A DNA stretch of 25,811 bases from Spirochaetales bacterium (GTDB taxonomy: Bacteria > Spirochaetota > Spirochaetia > SZUA-6 > DRHE01). Below, in pieces: positions 20,235 to 25,811 of this stretch; the stretch's first letter is position 1, and each line of letters opens with the position of its first letter. The stretch is from the NCBI GenBank assembly GCA_016930895.1, contig JAFGFV010000531.1, positions 1 to 25,811 of the forward strand, read 5' to 3'. The position numbers and the translations under genes are program-made. The notes under the pieces were generated by a model, which was not told where the DNA came from, made no database searches, and saw nothing but the letters and a program-made list of their open reading frames with translations.

Positions 20235-20645
20235 ATGCAGGTCGAGATCGCCCTATTGGCCGACTACGCGGCCGTAACTGAACACAAGAAGTTGGTTGTC
20301 TGCGGACTGTTTGACAGCATCGGCACTCTCGACCTGCCTGCCAAACACACCCGAATGTACCTGGCGGTGAAGGCTAGGGTATACGGCGGCGAAGAGGACC
20401 AACACAAGCTGATGGTCCGACTAGTAGATCCGGATGGGGCTGACCTCATTCCAGCTCTAGACGCTACCCTCAGCGTTAAGAGGGATAATCCATCTGCCGA
20501 TGTAGTACAGCACCTCGTGCTTCAGATGGACAACGTTGAGCTGAAGCGCCCGGGGCCGCATTCGTTCGACATCTACGTTGACGGTCAGTTCTCAGAGAGG
20601 GTCTGCTTTGAGGTAATCCAGATCCGGCCTAGCGGGCCTGCATAG
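20235..20645 (+). CDS. DUF6941 family protein, 136 aa
   Basis: The start MQVEIALLADYAAVTEHKKL leads into VVCGLFDSIGTLDLPA, then MYLAVKARVYGGEEDQHKLM, RLVDPDGADL and PGPHSFDIYVDGQ. This strand-rich order is the DUF6941 pattern of small cytoplasmic beta-sandwich-like proteins of unknown role. An upstream in-frame GTG at 20202 is possible because the GAGGGGGG is 13 bases from the ATG. The gene sits in the second cargo block, 13 bases before the toxin-antitoxin pair. Confidence 0.75.
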   Translation: MQVEIALLADYAAVTEHKKLVVCGLFDSIGTLDLPAKHTRMYLAVKARVYGGEEDQHKLMVRLVDPDGADLIPALDATLSVKRDNPSADVVQHLVLQMDNVELKRPGPHSFDIYVDGQFSERVCFEVIQIRPSGPA

Positions 20646-20658
20646 GAGCCGAGGTAAG

Positions 20659-20937
20659 TTGGCCCATGGCGGGGACGATTTTGCAAACGCGGCCTTCAAG
20701 CGTCTTGAGAAGACCAGACGAAGCGGCAGTGGTTGGGGGCCTGATCACTACGCCCGTCTTTTTGGGGGGTTTGGCTTTGGGGCCCGAGAGGGCAAGAAAC
20801 ATACGATATACTTTGAGCCCGGTCATCCTGACAACTGTGTGATGATTCCGCGGCATCGTGAGTTGAAGCCGTATTCGGCGATTGAGGCAGTACGAGCGAT
20901 TGACGCCATGCTGGAGCGTCGGAAGGGCCAGACATGA
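20659..20937 (+). CDS. HicA-like toxin (predicted mRNA interferase), 92 aa
   Basis: A TTG start with GAGCCGAGG ahead. The C-terminal 50 residues read FGAREGKKHTIYFEPGHPDN, CVMIPRHRELKPYSAIEAVR then AIDAML. The basic-H-x-x-aromatic segment (H48), the IPRH strand and the final helix match the HicA double-stranded RNA-binding-like fold with catalytic histidine. It overlaps the HicB-like gene by 4 bases in toxin-first order, usual for hicAB. The N-terminal 30 residues are an extension over minimal HicA. The toxin would cleave mRNA when not bound by its partner. Confidence 0.7.
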   Translation: MAHGGDDFANAAFKRLEKTRRSGSGWGPDHYARLFGGFGFGAREGKKHTIYFEPGHPDNCVMIPRHRELKPYSAIEAVRAIDAMLERRKGQT

Positions 20938-21341
20938 AAGACCTTGCCTACTATCGCAGGCTGCAGTACGAGTTGGTGTGGGAGCCTAGAGACGATGAAG
21001 GGGACCGCTATTTCAAGGTCTGCCTGAGGGAGATTCCACAGGTCAGTAGCTGGGGCCGAACCAAGGTGGAGGCAAAGGGACGTTTGTTTGAAGCCTTGGA
21101 CGACTTCCTAGAGTGGCGGATTGCGGAGGGTCTCTCGATCCCGGAGGCGGACCGGCCGTGGGTCGAACCCGAGAACGTCGAGTCATTGGCGTTCGAATCG
21201 CAGGCCAGTCGACCGACAGAATGGGTCACGATTCCGGCCGACGCGGCTGAGCCGTGGAATAACCGAAAGCCGATCACGACGACGCGCGATCCGATGGAGA
21301 ACCTGGCCGGTCGCATCGACTTTGCGGAGATCCCTGCCTGA
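20934..21341 (+). CDS. HicB-like antitoxin, 135 aa
   Basis: The ATGA overlap couples it to the toxin gene. Residues 9-68 form the HicB partial RNase H-like fold: LQYELVWEPRDDEGDRYFKV, CLREIPQVSSWGRTKVEAKG and RLFEALDDFLEWRIAEGLSI. The C-terminal 50 residues lack a clear DNA-binding domain (TEWVTIPADAAEPWNNRKPI), so autoregulation is uncertain. It should neutralise the HicA-like toxin by direct binding. It is the last gene before a 415-base gap. Confidence 0.7.
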   Translation: MKDLAYYRRLQYELVWEPRDDEGDRYFKVCLREIPQVSSWGRTKVEAKGRLFEALDDFLEWRIAEGLSIPEADRPWVEPENVESLAFESQASRPTEWVTIPADAAEPWNNRKPITTTRDPMENLAGRIDFAEIPA

Positions 21342-21756
21342 ACCTCCTTTTGCGGCGGGCCCACCTGCTATTGATGCAAACTGGGGGGCAAGGATATCGC
21401 CAATCCCGGCCGCGTTCTCTTGCGTTGTGGTTGGTTCTCCGACTCCCGCGGCTGCCCTCTTCGCTTGCTCCCCAGCTCGGCCGGCTGGGGTACCTCCTTC
21501 TCTGCCAGGAACAGACCTGCCAGTGTCGAAACCATGAAGGCAAGGCCCCGTCGGCAGCTGGCCTATTCTGCTGGGCGGGGCCTTTGCGCACCGCGCACGG
21601 CCAAACCTCTTCATCGCCGCCGCCGAATGTGGGACGATGAAGCATCGGCGAGGGTCTGAGCCCGCTCTCCAAGCGGGTTTCCACGCATAACGCAGGGGCT
21701 GTCACACCCGTCTGCTAGGCTTCCTTCCGGGGGAACGACTCGGAGGGAGGAACGCC
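21342..21756. other. 415-base intergenic region with terminator-like hairpins
   Basis: AAGGCCCCG at 21542-21550 pairs with CGGGGCCTT at 21576-21584, with CAGC/GCTG as an inner stem and a short T-run after it. CCCGCT at 21661-21666 pairs with AGCGGG at 21672-21677 and is followed by TTT. Both may be weak terminators separating the cargo block from the next phage operon. A 55-codon minus-strand frame (21368-21535) is not well supported. No clear promoter for the gene at 21757 was found. Confidence 0.5.
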
Positions 21757-22371
21757 GTGAGCCCGCTAACCGAGATACCGACCCACAGGCAGCCCACTAA
21801 GGTCATCACCAACGCCGCCATCCACGCCATTGCCCAGGCGCTCGCCGCTGGGGAAGAAGCCGGCGCACCAACGCTCAAGGCTCTGGCCGATCAGGTGGTC
21901 CGCGAGCGGATCCGGGACTGGACGGAGAAGGCCACCACTGAGATATCGGCCGTCTGCGACGCCGCGATCGCCAAAGCTCTCAAGGACTGGAAGAAGAGAA
22001 AGGGCGATCTCGATCACCAGGTGGCCCGGGCGATCGCCAACGCCCACACCCAAGGGGTGATGGACCGCTGGGCGGCGGCCGCCATCGCCCAGGTGGAAGC
22101 TGAAATCGACGAACGGGGCCTCATCTCCACCGACATCCTTCGCGCCATCACCTTCACCCGGCCGCCCCGCAAGGGGGAGAGCGCCCCGCAGAAGACCGAC
22201 GGGGTGGTGGCCGTGGACGATGAGTTCTTCCAGTGGTGGCTCAATCAGCTGGGCGAACACGGCATCAACACTTCCAATCGTCTCCGACTGCGTCTGCTGC
22301 TGGTGGCGGCTCTGGACTGGGTCAGGGAGTCGGACTCCGACTGGCGGGACCCGAGGCTGGCGGGTCTGTAG
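21757..22371 (+). CDS. Hypothetical phage protein, 204 aa
   Basis: A GTG start has GGAGGGAGG upstream. Residues 20-125 are almost wholly helical with many alanines (NAAIHAIAQALAAGEEAGAP; ISAVCDAAIAKALKDWKKRK; AAAAIAQVEAEIDERG). The last 60 residues (DDEFFQWWLNQLGEHGINTS, RLRLRLLLVAALDWVRESDS) look like a compact helical domain. It has no motif I recognise. Backbone-like codons and position just before the late-control gene suggest a regulatory or accessory phage role. Confidence 0.6.
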   Translation: MSPLTEIPTHRQPTKVITNAAIHAIAQALAAGEEAGAPTLKALADQVVRERIRDWTEKATTEISAVCDAAIAKALKDWKKRKGDLDHQVARAIANAHTQGVMDRWAAAAIAQVEAEIDERGLISTDILRAITFTRPPRKGESAPQKTDGVVAVDDEFFQWWLNQLGEHGINTSNRLRLRLLLVAALDWVRESDSDWRDPRLAGL

Positions 22372-22416
22372 GACGTGGCAGCCGTCCTGGAGCGATCGCG
22401 GGTGCAGGAGGACGTC

Positions 22417-22842
22417 ATGGCGCAGGAAGAGGCAAAGCAGGGGTCGGTCTCGCGACTCAAGCGCTTCGGTTCGGTGGAGGAGATCTGGGACGCCCTCGAG
22501 GAGTATCACAGCTTCCACGACGGCATTGTGCGCAAAGGCCCCGGGTACGGCGGAGACCTGGAACTCCGCATAAGCCCTGAGCACATCCTGCGCGCGAACC
22601 AGGCCATTGACCGGGCCATGGTTCGGCTGGCTGCAGTCGAGCCGAAGCTGCATCTACTGCTTCACCATTACTACCGCCGGGGCCTGTGTGAGGACGCCGG
22701 CGGCTGGTTGGAGGCTGCAGCCAAGTCCGGCCTGATTCTCACGAAGAAGGAGCGCTTCGCCCGGGGGGCTTTTGACTACATCCTGGAGCGAGCGGTCTGG
22801 GTACTCTTCGCACTACACCGGGGGTCCAGACGCGGATGGTAA
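22417..22842 (+). CDS. Helical phage protein, candidate late-gene regulator, 141 aa
   Basis: ATG at 22417 has AGGAGG at a 5-base gap, better than the GTG at 22375. The protein is helical, with HILRANQAIDRAMVRLAAVE then PKLHLLLHHYYRRGLCEDAG and GWLEAAAKSGLIL. The order helix - LHHYYRRG - helix recalls small phage regulators such as ArpU/RinA-type activators, in which a sigma-region-4-like hLxxxYxxG turn is present. It is immediately followed by a promoter and intrinsic terminator and then the terminase genes, the place of Q in lambdoid phages. The functional assignment is inference from position and a weak motif. Confidence 0.5.
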   Translation: MAQEEAKQGSVSRLKRFGSVEEIWDALEEYHSFHDGIVRKGPGYGGDLELRISPEHILRANQAIDRAMVRLAAVEPKLHLLLHHYYRRGLCEDAGGWLEAAAKSGLILTKKERFARGAFDYILERAVWVLFALHRGSRRGW

Positions 22843-22856
22843 CCGTAAGCAAACTC

Positions 22857-22884
22857 TTGACGCTGCTGGAGCGGTGTGCATAAT
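22857..22884 (+). promoter_or_regulatory. Promoter ahead of the packaging operon (late promoter)
   Basis: TTGACG at 22857-22862 and CATAAT at 22879-22884 are separated by 16 bases, each one base from the sigma-70 consensus. The predicted start is near 22891, about 80 bases before the next ATG and upstream of an intrinsic terminator. Confidence 0.65.
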
Positions 22885-22918
22885 CGGGTTTGTCGGTTCT
22901 TTTCGTATGCCCAAAATC

Positions 22919-22950
22919 AGGTCGGTGATCTTGCCGGCCTTTTCTTTTTC
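22919..22950 (+). terminator. Intrinsic terminator in the late leader
   Basis: AGGTCGG (22919-22925) pairs with CCGGCCT (22934-22940), with one G-U pair, around an 8-base loop. It runs into TTTTCTTTTTC. It lies only about 30-60 bases downstream of the predicted late start site and 22 bases before the next gene, so most transcripts would stop unless the polymerase is modified. Confidence 0.65.
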
Positions 22951-22972
22951 CTCGTCTTTCCAAGGAGACCGC

Positions 22973-23116
22973 ATGTTCGCGCCTTCCTACAGGTGCAGTG
23001 TCTGCGGGCGCAGGCATACCAGTCGCGGCGCGGCCGAAGCCTGCGCTCGGCGCGACTACCTGCGCCTCATGCGAGAGCCCCCGCAGCGCCCGAGAGTTAG
23101 ACCGCATAGGAGTTAG
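22973..23116 (+). CDS. Small zinc-finger-like phage protein, 47 aa
   Basis: AAGGAG precedes the ATG by 6 bases. The N-terminus MFAPSYRCSVCGRRHTSRGA then AEACARRDYL contains C8, C11, H15 and C24, a possible small zinc finger. The rest is arginine/proline-rich. The gene is first in the packaging operon, 3 bases before the small terminase start. Function unknown. Confidence 0.6.
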   Translation: MFAPSYRCSVCGRRHTSRGAAEACARRDYLRLMREPPQRPRVRPHRS

Positions 23117-23119
23117 ACC

Positions 23120-23701
23120 GTGGCCGCACCCCGAACCAAGGCGAAGAAGGACGCGGACCGCCTCCAGGTCAGCCGTTTATACCTGGAAAACCGGCCAATC
23201 GGCGAGATCGCCCGCCTGGTGGGCATCAACCGTCTGACCGTCCTTGCTGACATCCGGGCGGTCAGAGAGGAGTGGGCCCAGAAACGGGTGGGCAACTTCT
23301 CGGCCTGGGTGGCCCAGGAGTTGGCCCGGGTGGACCTCGTGGAGCTACGGGCCTGGGAGTGCTTCCACCGCTCGGTGGGCGAGCACCGCAAGGACAAGAC
23401 CCGGCGGCTGGAGGGCGTCAGGGGCGCGTCCAGCCTCGAGGAGACGCTGAGCGAGGAGCTGGTGGGCGACGGACGCTTCCTGGACCTGGTCCTTAGATGC
23501 GTGGCGGAGCGGGCCCGGATCCTGGGGCTCTACGCGCCCACCAAGTCGGAGGGCAGGTTTGAGCACGAACACCACCACACCGTCCAGAGTGAGTTCGATC
23601 GAGAGTTTGCGCGCCTCGTGGAGCGGCTTGACCAGCGAGGAGAAGGCCCAAGGCCTGGAACGGGTGAGAAGCTACCTCGAGGGTTCGAAGAGCCTAGTTG
23701 A
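23120..23701 (+). CDS. Terminase small subunit-like protein, 193 aa
   Basis: GTG start; GGAGTTAG lies just upstream. Residues 12-55 (RLQVSRLYLENRPIGEIARL then VGINRLTVLADIRAVREEW) are a helix-turn-helix like the DNA-binding domain of small terminases. A helical middle (VAQELARVDLVELRAWECFH; RFLDLVLRCVAERARILGLY) would oligomerise. It lies immediately upstream of, and overlaps, the large terminase gene, the normal order. It would recognise the packaging site and recruit the ATPase subunit. Confidence 0.75.
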   Translation: MAAPRTKAKKDADRLQVSRLYLENRPIGEIARLVGINRLTVLADIRAVREEWAQKRVGNFSAWVAQELARVDLVELRAWECFHRSVGEHRKDKTRRLEGVRGASSLEETLSEELVGDGRFLDLVLRCVAERARILGLYAPTKSEGRFEHEHHHTVQSEFDREFARLVERLDQRGEGPRPGTGEKLPRGFEEPS

Positions 23702-25253
23702 TTGGGCCTTTGCCCGGCGGCTGATCGACGGCCGGCCCTTCGACTTCGAAGCGCACCGCTACCTGGAGGGCATCTACCGGGACGAGAGCCCCTATGTGGT
23801 GATCCGCAAGGCCGCCCAGATGGGGGCCTCGGAGTACGCGATTTCCCGGGCCCTTCACTTCGCGATTACCCGGGGTGGCCGGACCATCTACTACTTCCCC
23901 ACCGACAACGACGTGGGGGAGTTCTCCCGGGACCGCTTCGGCCCGGCGATTACCCGTTCGGAGTACCTGTCCGCTCTGGTCAAGGACACCGACACCGCGG
24001 GGCTCAAGCAGATCGGCGAGGGGTCGGTCTACTTCCGGGGCACGGGCAGCCGCACCCGCATGAAGAGCGTGCCGGCCGACTTCCTCATCTTCGACGAGCT
24101 CGATGAGATGGTGCCGGCCAACGTGGAGCTGGCGCGCAAGCGGCTGGGGCACTCAAGCTATGGTTGGGAGCTCTACATCTCCACGCCCTCCTTCCCCGGA
24201 TACGGCATCGATCTGACCTTCGAACACACCGACCAGCGCCACTGGTTGCTCAGGTGTCCGGGCTGCTCGAGCTGGCACTGCCTGGAGGACGAGTTCTTAG
24301 AAGCCCACGGCAGCCCCCAGGACCCGCGGGCCGAGATCGTGTTCGTGAAGGGCGAGCCGGGCCGGGAGGCCATCGTGTGCACGGACTGCGGTCACGCCCT
24401 GGATCCGGCCGAGGGCGCCTGGGTGGCCAAGCGGCCCCGGGAGGCGCGCCGCGGGTATGCGGTCTCCAAGTTCACCTCCACGGTGCTCTCCCAGCAGGAC
24501 CGGAGCCGGGGAGCGCTCACCAAGCCGGCGGCGCTTCTTCGCCTGTGGCGCGAGACCCAGTTCCCGGGGGAGTTCTACAACTCGGAGCTCGGGCTTCCCT
24601 ACCTGGATGCCGAAGGCGGCCTGGTCGAGCAGGAGCTCCAGGCCCTGGTGGGGGGCTACCCTCTGATGGCCTCCGGCCAGGATTGCGTCATGGGCGTGGA
24701 TCAGGGCAACGGCCTTCACATCGTGGTGAAAGAGCCCAAGGACAAGGGCTATGCGGTCACCGTATACGTGCACCACGAGCCCATGACCGACGCGATCTTC
24801 TCGCATCTGGACCACATGATGGACGACTTCGACGTGCGGGCCTGCGTGATCGACGCACTGCCCAACACCCATGCCGCCCGGGCCTTTGCCCGGCGCTTCC
24901 GGGGCCGCGTGTGGCTCAGCTACTACACCAACCAGAAGGGCAAGGTGGCCTGGGGCTTTGACGCCGAGAACACCCCGATCGTCAACGTGAACCGCACCGA
25001 GGCCCTGGACGCCTGGCGGGATCTCCACAAACAGGCCAAGCGCCGCATCCCCCGCATCGAGGGCCAGGTGACCGCCTATGTGAAGCAGATGACCAACATT
25101 CTGCGCTCGATAGAGGAGGACCCGGTGACTGGAGCCAAACGCGCCACCTGGATCAAGCGGGGCCCGGATCACTTCGCCCACGCCGACTCCTACGCCGAGC
25201 TCGCTCTCGGCCGGCGGGGGGCGTTCATGGCCACGGCTACGGTACTGGGTTGA
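23559..25253 (+). CDS. Phage terminase large subunit, GpA type
   Basis: The ATPase domain has a Walker A variant RKAAQMGASE (83-92) and Walker B FLIFDELDEM (175-184). A zinc-ribbon insert CPGC (233-236) and CTDC (274-277) is typical of GpA-type large terminases. The nuclease domain shows MGVDQGNGLH (D381), CVIDALPNT (D432) and a late HFAHADSYAELA. From TTG at 23559 the protein is 564 residues and overlaps the small subunit gene by 143 bases; later starts (GTG 23589, TTG 23628) are possible and the first conserved block begins near residue 45. It drives ATP-dependent DNA packaging and cutting at the portal. Confidence 0.9.
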   Translation: MSTNTTTPSRVSSIESLRASWSGLTSEEKAQGLERVRSYLEGSKSLVDWAFARRLIDGRPFDFEAHRYLEGIYRDESPYVVIRKAAQMGASEYAISRALHFAITRGGRTIYYFPTDNDVGEFSRDRFGPAITRSEYLSALVKDTDTAGLKQIGEGSVYFRGTGSRTRMKSVPADFLIFDELDEMVPANVELARKRLGHSSYGWELYISTPSFPGYGIDLTFEHTDQRHWLLRCPGCSSWHCLEDEFLEAHGSPQDPRAEIVFVKGEPGREAIVCTDCGHALDPAEGAWVAKRPREARRGYAVSKFTSTVLSQQDRSRGALTKPAALLRLWRETQFPGEFYNSELGLPYLDAEGGLVEQELQALVGGYPLMASGQDCVMGVDQGNGLHIVVKEPKDKGYAVTVYVHHEPMTDAIFSHLDHMMDDFDVRACVIDALPNTHAARAFARRFRGRVWLSYYTNQKGKVAWGFDAENTPIVNVNRTEALDAWRDLHKQAKRRIPRIEGQVTAYVKQMTNILRSIEEDPVTGAKRATWIKRGPDHFAHADSYAELALGRRGAFMATATVLG

Positions 25254-25256
25254 GCC

Positions 25257-25811
25257 ATGGCGAAGGAGAAGCAGCCAAGAACGCCGGTCGCCACCGCCAC
25301 CATCCTGGAGGCTCCCCAGAATCCCACCGGCGAGAGCCAGCAGATCAACCTGGGGGAGTGGAACTACGACGAGCACGAGTGCGTGCCCCCTGTCGTCGAC
25401 CTGAAGACGCTGGCCGGCCTGTACTCCCGCTCGGTGCCCCACAAGGCCTGCGTGGACGCCAAGACCGTCAACTGCGTGGGCCTGGGATACCTTCTGAAGC
25501 CCAAGGAGGGGGCGGACAAGGACCGGGCCAAGGAATATGCAGCCCTGATCGAGGACTGGTTCGATCTGTGCGCCCGCCGCGACGACAAGACCTTCGAGGA
25601 GTTGCTGTCGGCTGCCCGCAAGGACGAGGAGTCGGTGGGCTTCGGGGCCATCGAGATCTCCCGCAAGGGCAAGGGCATGATCGACGGCCTGTTCCACGTG
25701 CACGCTTACACGCTCAGGCGCCGCAAGGCGCGGGATGGCTGGGTGCAGAACGTGGAGGGAGAGTACCGCTACTTCCGCCAGTACGGCAAATCCCTTGCGG
25801 ACATCAAGGCC
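25257..25811 (+). CDS. Phage portal protein (partial, runs off the right edge)
   Basis: The ATG lies 3 bases after the terminase stop. The 185 visible residues include EWNYDEHECVPPVVDLKTLA, YSRSVPHKACVDAKTVNCVG, a DWFDLCARRDDKTFEELLSA helix, GFGAIEISRKGKG and FHVHAYTLRRRKA. These match the N-terminal third of PBSX-type and related portals, where residues picking up crown and wing domains follow. As the next gene after the large terminase it would form the dodecameric ring for DNA entry. The C-terminal two thirds are missing. Confidence 0.85.
   Translation, partial: MAKEKQPRTPVATATILEAPQNPTGESQQINLGEWNYDEHECVPPVVDLKTLAGLYSRSVPHKACVDAKTVNCVGLGYLLKPKEGADKDRAKEYAALIEDWFDLCARRDDKTFEELLSAARKDEESVGFGAIEISRKGKGMIDGLFHVHAYTLRRRKARDGWVQNVEGEYRYFRQYGKSLADIKA

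Noticed and set aside
20029..20277. 82-codon plus-strand frame with GGAGG before GTG
   Set aside because: The composition is unlike a protein (Arg/Pro-rich, irregular), it covers the large dyad, and it overlaps the DUF6941 start out of frame.
21368..21535. 55-codon minus-strand frame in the 415-base gap
   Set aside because: No convincing Shine-Dalgarno, promoter or recognisable motif; it could be chance in GC-rich DNA.
24297..25703. 468-codon minus-strand open frame opposite terminase and portal
   Set aside because: The plus strand carries clear terminase and portal motifs; the His/Leu/Val/Gly-rich minus reading is typical antisense of GC-rich genes.

Overview
The window is high-GC bacterial DNA carrying what looks like the early region and the start of the late region of a tailed temperate (pro)phage, interrupted by two blocks of cargo genes. 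The host is most likely a member of the Actinomycetota or a nearby high-GC lineage. This rests on GGAGG-type ribosome binding sites, frequent GTG starts, strong G/C preference at third codon positions in the backbone genes, and an ECF sigma factor of actinobacterial style at the left edge. I cannot name a species.

Layout. (1) 1-1453: probable host chromosome, with a partial ECF sigma factor (minus strand), a 133-residue conserved hypothetical protein, a 29-residue membrane peptide and a small helical ORF. (2) 1532-7749: cargo or defence island with less GC-biased codons. It holds a four-gene minus-strand operon (one-TM helical protein, small protein, DUF2188, DUF5677-like), a BglII-like restriction endonuclease with an MT-A70 adenine methyltransferase, an sce7726-family predicted nuclease, and a convergent beta-family protein that follows an AbiJ-like protein. 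(3) 7785-8459: a divergent pair of XRE regulators around a promoter studded with GTTTACA-N3-TGTAAAC operators, i.e. a lysis/lysogeny switch. The AbiJ-like and beta-family genes lie directly downstream of the presumed repressor, so they are probably expressed in the lysogen. (4) 8456-18086: tightly overlapping early operon. It encodes small phage proteins, a putative single-strand-annealing protein, an HNH endonuclease, SbcD- and SbcC-like proteins, a putative metallopeptidase, a VRR-NUC nuclease, an HTH protein and a replication initiator. The initiator gene contains iteron-like repeats beside an AT-richer stretch, a candidate origin. (5) 18106-21341: second cargo block (morons), with two membrane proteins, a DUF6941 protein and a HicA/HicB-like toxin-antitoxin pair. 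(6) 21757-25811: phage genes leading into the late operon. A small basic/helical protein is followed by a promoter, an intrinsic terminator, a small zinc-finger-like protein, both terminase subunits and the start of the portal gene. The arrangement regulator - promoter - terminator - terminase resembles Q - pR' - tR' of lambda.

How it fits together: the XRE switch chooses between the minus-strand repressor/defence transcript and the plus-strand early operon. The early operon supplies recombination (annealing protein with SbcCD), replication and nuclease functions. A Q-like or activator protein would then open the packaging and head operon. No integrase, tRNA, rRNA, insertion sequence or CRISPR array was seen, so the ends of the element cannot be fixed from this window alone.
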